Shown piece after piece: positions 50,918-64,000 of a stretch of DNA of 64,000 bases. The first letter of the stretch is position 1. Each line of letters opens with the position of its first letter. The DNA comes from Phalacrocorax aristotelis (taxonomy: Eukaryota; Chordata; Aves; Suliformes; Phalacrocoracidae): NCBI RefSeq assembly GCF_949628215.1, contig NC_134281.1:14518501-14582500 (forward strand), in the 5' to 3' direction. The translations under genes and the position numbers were made by a program. The notes under the pieces were generated by a model. It made no database searches. It was not told the origin of the DNA and saw only the letters and a list, made by a program, of their open reading frames with translations.

Positions 50918-52480
50918 ATACAATTTTACAATCCTGCACTTTATTCCAGTTTATTTTGTTTTTACTTCCTAGTTTACAACGTAATGAGCATTTCACATTA
51001 AGGCACAAAAAAAAAAAGCACAGTAAAAATACCCCAACCTTCCTTTTTTTCCCCATGACTGCGCTGGAGAGTAGTGCATCCACACGTAACTACAGAACTG
51101 TAAGTGTGAACTCCCTAGGGACAGACCGTGACATTTCAACAGGTTTTCAACAAATTCTACCTTCTCCTAATCGCAGAGTTAAAGCTCATCTGGACAGTGT
51201 ACTAAAACCCCAGCAGCTGACAGCAATTCAGATATGCAATTGGGAAGTAGCATGGAGTAATCCAGGACAGACAGACAAGTTATAACAGAAGTTTTCACTT
51301 CCTGACCCTTGGCAGGAATGCCTTTTGCAGTGCAAAGGGGATTTCAGAAGAGATGAGCGAGCTTCAGGCAGGTTCTCGGACTGAGATATAATAAAACAGT
51401 TTGCACCAAACACAGGTTTGTTGGTTCATATTGCTGTTATAGGTGGATTCACACACCCGCCCTCCCTCCCACCCTATACCTGACCACAGACGTGGGGTCC
51501 CATCCCCAAGCTGGCTATGCACCACCTCAGCTACTCGCCTGGCCTGCAGCCTCCGGGGAAACTGCTGATGATCTTCCCAGTACACTGCCGTGCTCTCACC
51601 TGCGCGAATTTTGGGTCACACATGAGAGCTATGCGTGGCTCAGCAAGTTTAGGGGCTTTATTTAACCTAGCCAAACTGGGGGTTGTTCTTAGAATAAATC
51701 AAAGAGTGTGAGGAGTTATCTGTAAAGTTACAGAAATTTCACCAGAATCCCAAGCTAATTAAAAACCGCATTGCTAGCATCATGGCCAAAAAACTACCTG
51801 TCTAGATTTCCAAAGCATTAACATAGAAAGGCTGAAAGCTTCCAGGAAGTAATTTTCAGTCTGCTTTTGGTTTGCTATAAAAGATAAACCTTTCCTAAAT
51901 GTAAACCGCTAGCAAAGCATTTTCAAAACCATTTTAAATTTGAGTGGTAAAGCCACTTTTAGTAGCTTTTTGTAATGTTAAGCGTTAAAATTGATCAAGT
52001 ATATAAGGCACCTATTATAGTACCAGTTTTACCTCATTTCTTTACAGAAAAGTATTTGAACTGGGGACAGCCCAAGTCATATTACATAACTAAAACGTCA
52101 AGTCTCCAGTCAAATAAAATCAGTAGTTAAGATACCCAATTACAAAGACAAATTCCAGTTTTCAATTAACATCTAAAGTCTTTAACAACCGTAAGGGAAA
52201 TTAGTGTCTACTTATCCACATGATTCTCCAAACATTAACAGTGACCCGGACAGTACTGCAAAGGTACAATTTGAGAAGGAAATTAAATAGATTGACATTA
52301 GGTTGGTAAGTAGGATAGAAGTGAAATGCTTGTAAAAAATAAAGTTACAGAGTTTACTTCTGACTGTATTGAAATGTGAGCCATGTGTATCTAGATACTG
52401 CATTTTGCAACAGGACTGCACTCAGTATAACTCTACATCTGAATTGCAAACACAAAGATAAACTCTGGCGCTTGGCGAGT
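50918..52480 (-). other. FLNB: FLNB 3' UTR
   Basis: Follows the FLNB stop on the minus strand and is AT-rich throughout, with no coding potential. Two AATAAA words lie at 50,955-50,950 and 50,945-50,940; cleavage just beyond would give a 3' UTR of about 1.55 kb, close to the length I recall for human FLNB. A nearer AATAAA at 51,662-51,657 could give a shorter form of about 0.8 kb. Confidence 0.6.
50940..50955 (-). other. FLNB: Tandem polyadenylation signals of FLNB
   Basis: Two AATAAA hexamers 10 nt apart on the minus strand, in AT-rich DNA at the expected distance from the stop codon. Choice of this pair as the main end is inferred from 3' UTR length. Confidence 0.5.
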
Positions 52481-55400
52481 TTAAGGAACGGTGACATGGA
52501 AGGGACTCCCGGGGATGTGCTCATCACCCCATTTCACTGCCAGAATATAGTCACCCCTTTCCTTGACGACATACGTTACGTTGTACTGATGGCTGCCCAT
52601 ATGCTTGATGGACACCTCTTCACATGGTATTGTAGGTCCGTGGACACCAACTAACAACATATTTGAACCTACAGCAAAGTAACAGACTGTTAGCATTCCT
52701 AAGCTTTAATAAACAAGCATAGTTGTACCATAATACATTAGCTCCATCACACAAGGATTTTGTTATTTTCATTCACAGGGTGGTAGTCTGGGACATGGCT
52801 AAGCTGATTTGGTATAAGAAGGAATTTTATTTTAAAAAGCCTTCAACCTCACAGAGGCAAGGGTTTATTTGTGTGTATTGCCAGACCTGACAGGCTACCA
52901 CTAGAGCATAGGAGCCATTAACACTGCTCGTGAAAGTGAGAAGGAGTTACCTTTCAAGTACCTAATTAGAAGTTAATAGCAGAGACCAGTGAACATGGCT
53001 GGCCTGTAATCCACCCACTGCAAAACTCCCAGATGATGACGACTATCAGCGGTCATGGCTTATGAGAACACCTTGCATTACAGGCTACAATGCACCACAA
53101 GGGTTGCTTAAGTTCAGCAACCTGTTTGTTCTCATGCCATAACCCTGTGGTTTCTTTCAGGTGGCTCAGATAAAGCCATTTGGAGAGGAACTGGCATCTT
53201 TACAGCCTCTGCCTTAGGACTGATTGGGTGAGCACTGTGTAGCATTTAGAATTTTTCTTTAGAACCAGATCATCACCTCAAGGTCTGAATTTTAACTTTG
53301 GTTTAGGGCAAAAAAATGTCCACCCTGACACCCAGCTGGTTCCTATGTCCATACCTGCTTTGCTGCAGTCCACGGAGAAGGAGCTTTTCTGACCCACAAA
53401 AGCCTTTGAGAGTCCTGCTCCCCGTGAAACCACTTTGCTAGCATCCGAGGTGGATTTGGGAATGGCGCTATAGCAAGTTTCAGTCGATGACCTTGTCACC
53501 GACTCTACCAGGATGGAAGAAGTTTCGTTGGTGCTGCCTGGGCTAACCAGTCGCTGTCCTGGAAAGAGAAAAGACTTCTGATATTCAGATTCACCCATCC
53601 GAAAGGCATTTACTAGGAGGTCTCAAAACCCTTCCAATGACTAGCATGCATTCTGCATCCAAAAAATGCATTTTTGTAGAGGAGCAATTTCCTGCTTGGG
53701 TTTTTAAGCCGACACCTTCCAGCAACCCTGGCAACAATCCTATCCCAGAGCCCTTGAGTGGTTAAAGGACCACAGGAACTTCAGGATTCATTAAGCAAAG
53801 CTGGCTGCTCAAGAAGAGTTAATTGTGCTCCAATCACCAAATGCCAAAAATGACTCAAGTTGGCAGAAAAGCAGGTGCAATTTTGCAACAACCCATTTTG
53901 AAAGCAGAGCAAGTCCCAGCCTGGGGGAGCGCAGTCCCTTGCTGTCTGTTGCCAAGAACATCACTGGCACCAGAAGAGGGTTCACTAGCTCAGGGGCAGC
54001 AGTAGAGAGGAACTCCAGTCTGTGCTTAGACACAGCACTGAAGAGAGAAAGAGCTTCCTAAACCAGCCTTCCTTGCATCATCTGAAAGCCTCCCAGACAT
54101 TAATGGCCTTTGTTTAGGTGATACCTGCACCAAAATGAGACCAAGAGGGGTATCACATATGCTACAGGCATCCAGGTTTCAGGCTTCGGGGAGAAACTGG
54201 GTAAATAAGTTGTATTTCACCACTGCCAAGGCAACATTCTAGTGCTAGGTCAGGATTTAATATTCCCCCATGAAGCTGTTTGACAGCCCTCCACTGAGTC
54301 AAATCCTGGCAAACTCCACTACTTAACATGTCTCCTGAGACCTCTCATCTAGGCTCTGGAGGTGACGGGGAAAAACATCTTGCCTCTCATGTTTTTGGGC
54401 ATCTAAACCTGAATGCTGCACTGTCTAGGAGGGACATATTTGCTGAATGACAGAGACTACTTTAGGCACACAGTAAATACTGTTTAGCTTTTTACCTGTA
54501 ACCTTTGCCTTGAAGGGGCTGCCCACTATGTGGTTAGGTCCACCATATTTAACTCCAATTAAATAGTTTCCTGGAGCCATGGGTGTGTACATGACTTTGT
54601 AACCTTCTGGAGTTTCCTGGCAGTCCATTTTCACCTTTGATGGCCCTTCAATTGTAACAGAGAGGGTACCTGGACCAGCCTTGGTCGTGTTAATGAAAAA
54701 CTCCGACTGCAATCCTAGAAAGATGTAGCACAGTAAGATACACTCTTCCTCACACCCGAGGTTACAAAAGCAGCCTGTTATTAAATAGGAATGGGTCATT
54801 TGGTGCAAGACGAGGCTGCACAAGGCTGCAGGCAAGGAGGGACAGTGTGCCTCCCCCAGCATCCTCGCACAGGCCAGCCCCAGCTGAGGGCTCTGCACCC
54901 TGGCAGTCTCCTTGCCAGCACCCCAGCTCCCTCCTCTGCTCACATTTTGTGACTGCGGGGCAGGCAGGAAAAGGGGTCATGAGAGCCCTTTAGGACCAAA
55001 ATAGAAGGATTTTGGCTTCAAAACACTGACTTAGAGAGAAAACTCTTAGAATAAGAGCCTTTCTAGTGGGCGTCAGAGCCTGCACTGACAAAGCCTCCTG
55101 CATGGCTAAGCTCAGGAAACCTTGGAGCCGTCTCACTGCCCGGACCATAAATCAGCAGAGAGCCCACAAAAAAGCAAGAGAGACGAGGGGCAGGAGATCT
55201 CCTAGAGGAGATGGGTGTTTGAACTGCTTGGCAACAGCACTCCAAGCAGTTTGTGGAAACAAAAGCTTGTTTAATAACAGCATCTGGTTAACACCGCTGA
55301 ATTATTACTGCTAATACTAAGCCAATGACACAATGCCAGCAACACGAGAAAAAAATTAAGCAAGGCTTTCAGCCCCTAAATAATTTACTGTCAAATTCTG

Positions 55401-58400
55401 GCTTCAAATATTTATGATCTTTGGGCTGTTATATCAGACGCTGCTGAGGAGGAATGAAATGCTCGAGCTCAGTCAAAACCAGGATGGTTATGGGAAAGTC
55501 TACTACAGCTGTGACTGAAGCATGCAAGTGTGGTGATCAACTAGGGAGAAGTTTCTGACCTCTCCACACAAGAGGCTGCTGTGTTGCAATGCTGGAAGAA
55601 CCTGGCTCCCAGAGAGGATTGTACCATCTTTCAGTGCTTTAGCAGTAAATCTCACTGGCACCGCCTGCCTGGGAGGTAAGGCGGTCAGCCTGCAACATGC
55701 ATTGCTCAACCAGAGGAAAATTAATTTCCAAAGCCAGCAAGTTTCTCAGCTTCTCACTGAAGACTTCTTGCTCTGCAGTCACCAATTTTTCCCTGTGCCC
55801 CAAATGAAGGCTCACATTGTTGGAGGCTGCAGACGCGCACCCCTCCCGGGGGGCATTTCAGGTGCTCAGTCACTGGCAATTGAAATTTCTACACTAGATC
55901 ATTGTTCGGAAACACTGCTCAGCAGCTCCCAGGGCACCAAGCTTTTGGCAGCGGCCAGGATTCAACAAGGGGGCACAGAGTAACTTCACTGAAGTTAAAC
56001 AGTCTATTTAGATTAAAAACAACCCCAAGCACCTTTATAGATGGAGAAAAATTCGTCCCTGATGCATCAGCAGCTAGTATTAATGAGTGCTTTTGTTTCC
56101 ACCTATTAAAGCAGCACAGCCTATAATAATCATATTTTACATAGTATATCTGCATGCTTCCAGAACAAACTGCTTGGTTTCTCCTGAACAGCAGAAGCTT
56201 TGATTAAATAACTGCAGTATTTGTTTTCCAAGGAGAAAAAAAGGTATAAAATGGAATCCACAAAAGACAGCAGTAGATAGGATAAAAGGAACTAGCTATC
56301 ACTTTTCACATTAAAAGGAAAAAAAGATCAGTTTTACTCTGCTATTTACCTCTGTGAATGGCAGAGTGGCCCAAGAACATGCACAATTAAATAAATCAAA
56401 GTATATGTCCTGGAATGTTTTCATATTTTCTTACTAAGGCAATAAATCTTACAAATGAAAAAAATCCCTAAACCCTACATTCTTGAGTTGAGAACTATCA
56501 GATGGGGCACAGCCACAGCAGATAACTAGGTGTCAGATTTCCAAGAAGAGTCAGTGATCACACTGCATCTGAAGCACATATAGCACACTGCACGGAACAA
56601 TCCACCCTACTCCCTAGAGTTTACACATCATATTGCGTTTAACTTGAAATTTCTTAGAGGTGCGAGTACTGAAGAAAAGGTAACTGGGTATACCCATGTA
56701 CCCATTTAATTTACAGGGATATGCAAGTTAAACAAGACTACTTCAGCTAGACCCCCAACTCAGTATCTGCACCCACAAAAGCATCCACCTTTGCAGAGAT
56801 TGTGTTCACATATGGGAAGGAACCAGAGCATCTCCGGAGCTCCAAGGGACCGCCAACGCCGAGCTAAGCTAACTGGCAGAGTCATAGCCCAGCTGCTAAC
56901 CTGTTCAAGTGAACTTGTGCTGCAGTTGCTCGTTTACAGAGGTTGTAAGTTCATTAAGACTCAGTATAGCCTGCAGGCTCACTAACTGATGGTTATAAGA
57001 CTTGAGGAGCATGCAAGAAAGCAAAATTAGCCTGTGCTCAGGTCGGCAGAGAATGTGGGTTAGTTCAGCTGCCTTAGCAGGGAAAGTCACATAAAAATAT
57101 GCCTAGGAACAGCTTCTCTCTCTCTCAGAAAGCCAAAGTGCAAACAGGTGTGTAACAGAGCTGTAAAAGAAGGGTTACCCGTGGTACCGCTCTCCAGGCC
57201 GGATCCATATGCTGTGACGAGTGCAGGATTGCCTGCCTGCCCAGGCTCGCCAACACGTACTTTGAAAGGGCTACCCACAACATGGCTTCCGTTGAACTTC
57301 ACATCAATTGAGTGGATGCCATTTTCATGGGGGATGAACCGAACAGCGTACTTATCTGCAAGAGAGATGTGGCTTTTCTGATGTATCAGAGATAACAATA
57401 AATCAGCAATTAAATCCAATGCAGGGCTGGTTAGCAAACCAAGCAAGGCTTCTGTAACACTTCGACATGTTTTGGCCCCAGCTTAAGCAAACTCAGCTAC
57501 ACGAGCTGCTATGCTCATATTTAAGTAGGGAAATGCTGTATTTAATACAGGAGGTGTCACAGATTGCATTTTCACCTTGTCTAGCAGGACCTGATCTCAG
57601 CTGTCATCTAGTCTGCAGGGTGAGTTTTAGTGTTATTTGCCTCAAACATGCACTAAACGTGACAGCTTAATCACAGCCCAACCTTCCAGCAGTCAAGGGA
57701 GCAGTGCAGGGAAGAAAAGCAGCTGGTAAGAGTAAGCCAAATCCTACAGCGGGCTCAGCAGGCTGCTCTGACACTGCAGACACCACACCTTTATTTAATA
57801 AAGTCATTTAGCAATTTGGTGATATTTAACACTTTTGATTGTGTGTTAACCCACAGAAGGGACTGATCTTTCCCAGCCAGACAGCTGCTGTCTGTCCATA
57901 GTACAGACCATAACTCATTCAGACTTCAAGTGAAAAAGAAAAGCTCATTGCTGAAACAGGTGTTGAGCTTTCTGTAGTGTTTGCTTATATTCAGCTTTCT
58001 TGACATTTTATATGAAGGAGTGAGTGTGAGTTAAAAGTAAACTATTAGTCAAAGATGGAAGCATAGCTTTAAAAAATAAACTTCTTCCCTGGCTAAATTT
58101 AACAACCACATCATATTTCATTTATGGCTAATATCACTTTACCTTCACTGGCAAGCCAAGACACAAATATCTGTATCTTACACAAGTTAGGGCTCAGCCA
58201 TTTCATGAGCTGTCTAGGAAAAGCATGGACATAACCCTGACCGAACAACTTTTGACACCACGAAGTCATTCTCCAAGCAAGGTGCTTGCCCCTTGGGTAT
58301 GCTGTTCACAATCCAAGGGGACTAAACCCCCCTGCTATGGGGCAGCTACTGTGTTTTGAAGGTCACCCGGTTTGTTTTGACCAGTGCAAAGCTATGCTCA

Positions 58401-61400
58401 CCTGGCTCCAGCTCAGACACGTGGCACTCTTCTACAGCTCCAGAGGGGCTGTGAACTTTAGCATCGATCTTGCCCTTTGCCCCGTTCAGCCTTATAGCAA
58501 AGGATGCTGGCTGATTAATTTTTAATCCAGACTCCTGAGAATGCAACAGTCAGATTATCAAATTTAAACTTCTCATTTCAGACAGCACAAGATTTGTGGC
58601 AGAGAAATAACCACTTCATCACAACTTTTTTTAAGATTTCACCAAAAGGCATAAGTTGTGGCTTGCATTATCTCTCAAATCAGAAGCTCTCTCCCTCTTA
58701 GGGGGTCGCTGATCTAGGAGTCACCCACGGTGGCTAGGCTGATTCTTCTCATGGTAACAGACCATTTTTGGAAGCCAGATGACTCTGCCATATCAGGCAG
58801 AGGCAGGTTTACAAGACTAGTCACCCATTATCACTGATGTCAGCCCCTGGTATTCAGGCATTTGATTTAAAGGATGTTTAAGCTATAGCTCCATTTTCAG
58901 CCCGTTCATTCATTCCAGATTCATTCAGGGGAAAAGCCTCTGATAATCCAGTTGTCTGAAAGAGTAATATGCATGTTTATATTTGCCACAAGAGGCTGCA
59001 TTTAAAGCGCCACCACCAGACGTCTTAACATAAGAAAGTAATTTAAAACACAAAACCAGATGTTGCCGTGCTGTCAGGCCATCAGTAGAAGGCGAGGCAG
59101 CTCAGCATCCATGCTACAACAGTCCTCAATCACAGCAGCTCATGCAGCTATCCAGCAATAATATTTTATGCTAAACATACTTTACCTGATTTTGTCTTCA
59201 ACTAAATCCTGAAGAGGGAAATAAATGCAACTGAGTAGAATTGAGGTGCAATGTATAAAGAAAGTCCCTGATGCAGGTTTAACGGAGGCTGATGCTGCAC
59301 ACTGCGCTCCGTTACTGAATACTCAGCTTTATCTGCCTCTCCAGGACTTAACTGAAGTGAGTATTCCTGTCAAAGAGTCTTTAAATGAAACACAAGAGAA
59401 ACATCAATACCACAGCAACTAATTAACGCCCTTGTAACTCCTGGTTAGAAGAGATACTGTTGAATCAGGCTGTCATGATTCATTTACACAGCCAAGGTGG
59501 AGGAGTCCCACCGTCCAGGCAAACTCCTGGGGACCACAGCTGGGACATTAAAAAAAAAAGCAAAAAACCAACAAAACCTCAGCTGAAGTACTAATCGCTT
59601 ACCACAACTCGATGAGGACTGAGGTACAGTATGTTTAGACAAAGATTCTCAGTCTCACATCCAAGTTTCTGGCTTTGGAGATTTAAGTCAAGCCTTTAAC
59701 GTTACTTGTATTTTAATGCACGTAACCACACACACACACAAAAAAATGATATGGTGAGGTTAACAGATGAGCCCAGACCAACTACAAAGCTGTGATTCAC
59801 TCTAAGATTTGCTACTGTTCATGAGTCATCTGAGCTGCGACTGTGTGGTTTTGTGATGTCAGCCAGACCAAATCTGCACTCTGACCTCACAGCGAAGCCC
59901 CCTCTGTCTGCCCACGTGAACGCTCCAGCAAGGCTGCGGCAGCACCCCAACCATACAGCCCTATGCTGCCTCACCCACGGAAACCCAGCTCTTCAGTCCA
60001 CATGCCAACAAAGTAACTCAGTACCAGCATAATCACTGGTGATTCACGTTCATGTTTCAGCTCTCCTTGGCCTTTTCCTAGCTAATGGAGTAGAAAGCAA
60101 GTTTTAGCTCTCCAATGCTATTTCTAGAGTCTCTTATTCTTAATTCCCAAGCATTACCACCTGTAATACACTCAGTTGAGCCTTCTGCCTTCAAATTCTG
60201 ACTAGCCAGAGCTGGGACAGCTCTACTGGGCCAAGTTACCAAGGGGCCAGTTGCCAAAAACCTCTCTCTGGCTGCAAGCTGAGCTTGAAAACAAGCACCA
60301 ACCAAGGCAAGGCTATTATTAAGAAGAAAGGACAACCATTTGATCTTGGAGAACAAGGACGAAATCAGTCTGCGTGGCAAGTTGTGGAGATGTTTCCTTA
60401 TGTCTCACCTGAAGGCTAGTGACAGTAAGCCTGCGAGCATCATCGGATGGGGCAATGACAGGAACCAGGTAGGGGCTTTCAGGAATGTGCTCATCATTGA
60501 ACTTTATGGACACCTCATAGTTGCCTGCAGGGAGAAAAGAAGCAGTGGTTGTCCTTAGTTTCTTTGAAAGTAGCATTCAGTGTTATTTCAGTATGACTTG
60601 GTCTTGGTACGTACCTGGCTCTTGAACTATGTATGATACACCACAAGATCCATCTTTATGGTCCTCAAAGGCGATTTCTGCTTTACTTGGACCTTCTACA
60701 GCAACAGACAGCCCTCCAGCTCCAGCTTCCCGTGTCCATATACTGAACTCAGCTGTTGAAGCACATGAGAGCACACACAAGAGTAAGCTTGCTGCTGCTA
60801 TGTTGCAGCTTCTTCCTAATGGAGCGTGAAGCATCCTATACTTGTGTTTGAGGAAAGGTACCTCATCCCATCATCCGGGTGATAACACTTAGAAGTTTCT
60901 CCAAGAGGCTCCTATTAGCCTTCTATAAGCCTATCAGCCCTGTATAACACACCTTACAACCTCATGCTCACCCTGTGAGAGCAGTCAGTTTCCAAAACAT
61001 GGATTTCCAGGCTTCTCCATCTGCATGACACAGCAATATTATTTCTCCAAGTTTCCCTGGCTTGGCATGACCCCAAGGCCAACAGAAACCAAAGCACTGT
61101 GCTGCCCTGGAGCCTAGCGAGAGCAGAGGACTCACCTGGGACTCCCGTCTCTCCACGCTCCAGCCCTGGGCCTCCAGCTCTCACTTTATGGGCTCCTCCC
61201 TCACCCAGTGGCCCCACGGTGAACTGGAAGGGGCTGCCCGGCACTGGCTGCCCTCTGTATTTGACATCCACAGTGTGGACCCCCATTTCTTGTGGCACAA
61301 AGCGGACACAGTAGGTATTTTTGTCAGCTTCTACAATTTCAGCATCAAAGTTTCTTCCAGAGGGACTAGTTACCTGGGCTGTCATATCTCCACAATCAAT

Positions 61401-63901
61401 TTCTAAGAACAGAACAAAAAATGCAGATTAGAAAAGGACAAAGGGTTTTGGTATTTTGTTTTTGGAAGCAGGACCTTAGCACAAGTGATTACACAGTACA
61501 AATGACAGAATAGGCATGTAGGTGCCAGTTTGTATGCTCAGCTACATACACGCTGCTGAGCAGCAAGCTTGGTCAGTTACAGTTTACCAGGTACTATGCA
61601 GTCAGATGGAGAGGCTGCGTAAGTGCAGCCAGCTAAAACTGGCCTATGTGATTCACATTTGCCAGATAGCAGCACAAACACTTAACAGGCAACATGATGA
61701 CCTTAAAATCCTGGAGACAGGATGAATTGTGCAGCCTATTCTCCAGCCCACTGTACACAGAATAGATTAAGGCCTCCCTGGTATTTATTTCTCCATATGT
61801 TGATCATGGTTATGCTTATTTTTAACTGTTCAAAAAGATCACACTACTGGTGTTTCCTCCATAAACTGTCTTAGTATGAGGATATTTTAAGAACACTTAA
61901 GTTCCTATTTCCACTGCTTCAGGTACCCCCACAATATACAAGTGCAAGTTATGGTTATGGGGATAAGGACACTGCTTACCTGAAATTTTTAGGTTCAGAT
62001 CACATATGCTTCCTACTGTTGCAACAGAGGGAGCCCGTCTTGTTCGTGTGATGCTCTCCTTCACTCTTCCTTCACCACTTATCTTCACAGTAAATGGGCT
62101 GCCTGTAAGTACCACAGCAAGTCATTACACACCGCACCAAGGGCAGGAGTGAAAGCTTCCTCTGACTTGTAGTGGATCATAGGGGAAGTTTTAGAGCCAG
62201 CTAACAGTCAGGTCCAAGTCAAATACACCCATATAACCAGAACAGTTTTGGATGCTTGCTGCTTGTGGAGGGTACTAGTAGGACCCTCCTTGAACCTTTG
62301 GGACTTAAGGTCTGAGCCAGATCACACAGCCCACACACAGTTCCAGTGTGCTGGCCAGCTAGGTAAGACTTCTATTGTACTAACCAAAAAGTTGTCCAAC
62401 ACTTCTGCTTACCTGGAATATGTTCATCTGCAAATTTAGTGGACACAATGTACACACCAGGTACAGTTGGAAAATAGGACACTTTGCAAGTTCCATCTTC
62501 TAGGTCTTCAGTTTGGATATCTACCTTGCTGGGTCCTTCAACTGCCAGTGAGATCCCACCATAACCTACAATACAGCTAAGTTAGCCTCAGATGTCCATA
62601 GTGCTATTACAAAGTTGACATTAAAAAGTCCAAACCCACAGCAGTAGCTAGTTGGTAGGTTTGTATCATAATGAGCACATGGGAGTTGCATGATGCCTTA
62701 ATGACATTTTTGTAGTCCCAATCAGTCAGATATTCAAGGCACAGCATGCATTCAGCTCCTAAAATGCTCTGGCCGTTCCTTTTATTTCATTAATGTTGAA
62801 AAGCTAGCTTCAAAGACTGTGGCTAAGGCTCCACATTAAACCAACAGGGAAATATCCTTATTTCCTTCTTGTTGTACACAACAGTACTAGAACCAGCACC
62901 ATCCTTCATCAGTGCCCCAGTGACAATCCCTGTTGGCTGTAACAGAAGACATCAGCCAAAACAACATGAAGCATTTTAGAAGTTAATAGCTGTATTTAAT
63001 AGCTGACAATAACGACCGTACAAGCTTAATACACTATTTGCATCTGCTGCTTTGCGGCTTGTGACCTGGTGGTCACATGCTGAGGGAGACAATGCTCTCA
63101 TTTAGAGAGGACACATCTCACAGCACCTTACAGTCCCTTTGCAATGGAACTAACCTGCGTCTCTTGTGTCTACAATGAAGTCACACATTTCAAAGGTTCG
63201 TCCTTCTACCAAGCCACGTCCAAAAACTCTTGCTCTTCTGGCATCTCCTATCTCAGACTGGACCACCATGATTGTTACAGGGCTGTTTGGTACATGGCTT
63301 CCATTTTTCTTGATGCTAACCACATGTTCTCCTACTTCCCGTGGAATGAATGAGATGCCTACAAAGCGGAAAAACGTGATGAATTTATTCACTTTTTATG
63401 CATGTTGTACTTAAATGCCTTAATCACACCAAGAAATTAAATACTGAAAGAGCATTCTCTTTACACAAGTTGAAATGTTTCTCTCAAGTGGGCCACAAAC
63501 CCATTCATGTATGGTGACAACAAGCACTTCAATCACAACCTGTCATGTTACATGCAAGCTAACACAAGAGGTCATTCTTCACATTCTTCTGTGTTTGGCC
63601 AACTGGACCAAACAACATCAACCACTTGGTTTGACAACGCTCTTCTGGGAAGGAGTAGAAAAGTCAGTCATTTTACATAGCAAAGCACACTGAAGGAGAG
63701 GCTACTATACTACTCTCTCAAGTCGAGACTGTCAGAGCTTACCAATGTGGTTATTGGGTAGCCTCTTCAGAAGACAAGGCTCATCACGACCTGATGGGGC
63801 TTTAATGCTGGCTGTTAGGAGACTGAGATCAGTCTCATTGATGTCCAACAGAAAGTCAGCAGCAGAACCAAGCTTAACCTGGGACCGTCTTCTGTTATCA
63901 T
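52481..63901 (-). CDS. FLNB: FLNB (filamin B), C-terminal exons, 5' part outside the window
   Basis: Large dimeric actin cross-linker that also binds integrins and signalling proteins. Twelve exons read with GT-AG borders: 63743-63901, 63155-63358, 62413-62565, 61980-62102, 61136-61402, 60615-60752, 60409-60524, 58402-58534, 57179-57355, 54496-54714, 53355-53558 and 52481-52668. They encode about 693 residues: immunoglobulin-like repeats 18-23, hinge 2 (in exon 53355-53558, [15 protein letters not shown]) and repeat 24, the dimerisation domain ending FHVTVP. Repeat hallmarks recur, such as GPSK, IPGSPF and VKYGG. Wording matches FLNB rather than FLNA, for example ETCYSAIPK in hinge 2. Human FLNB has about 2,602 residues, so the actin-binding domain, repeats 1-17 and hinge 1 lie beyond the right edge. 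Eleven of the twelve acceptors are phase 1; only the 60409/58402 junction is phase 0. Introns are 300-2,500 bp and hold nothing I recognise. No stop or frameshift is seen. Confidence 0.97.
61980..62102 (-). other. FLNB: FLNB 123-nt frame-neutral exon at the repeat 19/20 boundary
   Basis: This exon is exactly 41 codons long with phase 1 at both ends and encodes the end of repeat 19 and the start of repeat 20, from [12 protein letters not shown] to DLNLKIS. The published var-1 isoforms of filamins A and B lack 41 residues at this same place, which alters integrin binding. The exon therefore looks like the conserved cassette, though skipping in this species is inferred. Confidence 0.7.
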
Positions 63902-64000
63902 CTGAATATATAAAGGGAAACAAGTGAGAAAATATTACAAGGTTAAGTGCAGAACAAGTCAGAGGACTTCATGTTCCTGCCACAAACCAGGTCCCCCATG

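Noticed and set aside
1-64000. Retroviral or LTR elements, DNA transposons, tRNA, rRNA and CRISPR arrays
   Set aside because: None recognised by eye in either strand; the only repeat structures are simple sequence, one minisatellite and a doubtful CR1 tail.

Overview
This is a piece of vertebrate nuclear genome, most likely from a bird. It carries three spliced protein-coding genes that I recognise from their exon translations: ABHD6 (minus strand), DNASE1L3 (plus strand) and the 3' part of FLNB (minus strand, running off the right edge). The bird call is an inference. The proteins look like close vertebrate orthologues, introns are short for these genes (ABHD6 spans about 14 kb from promoter to stop), the DNA is GC-rich, and I see no mammalian SINEs and almost no interspersed repeats.

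Layout. Positions 1 to about 14,000 hold no gene I can recognise: GC-rich, stop-poor intergenic DNA with one microsatellite, a possible CTCF-type site and a doubtful CR1 tail. ABHD6 follows on the minus strand, with its stop at 14,268, its ATG at 22,717, non-coding 5' exons at 22,718-22,786 and 24,318-24,378, and a CpG-island promoter with first exon near 28,040-28,200. A purine-rich minisatellite of about 0.8 kb lies directly upstream of that promoter. About 6.5 kb of non-coding DNA separates it from DNASE1L3, which starts just after a TATA-like box and has eight coding exons (35,603-41,227). A further gap of about 9.5 kb, AT-rich towards its right end, leads to the 3' end of FLNB. The last twelve coding exons of FLNB (52,481-63,901) encode filamin repeats 18 to 24 and hinge 2.

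The order and orientations match what I recall of human 3p14.3, seen from the opposite strand: FLNB and DNASE1L3 are tail to tail, and DNASE1L3 and ABHD6 are head to head. The genes do not form a pathway. ABHD6 is a membrane monoacylglycerol lipase, DNASE1L3 a secreted nuclease, and FLNB an actin cross-linker.

All three gene models rest on exon-by-exon reading: GT-AG borders, reading phase carried across every junction, and total length checked against the family (337 aa for ABHD6, 307 aa for DNASE1L3, about 693 C-terminal residues for FLNB). I found no undescribed biological system. The more interesting points are the promoter-flanking minisatellite, a short upstream ORF before ABHD6, the 123-nt frame-neutral FLNB exon, and the tail of DNASE1L3.
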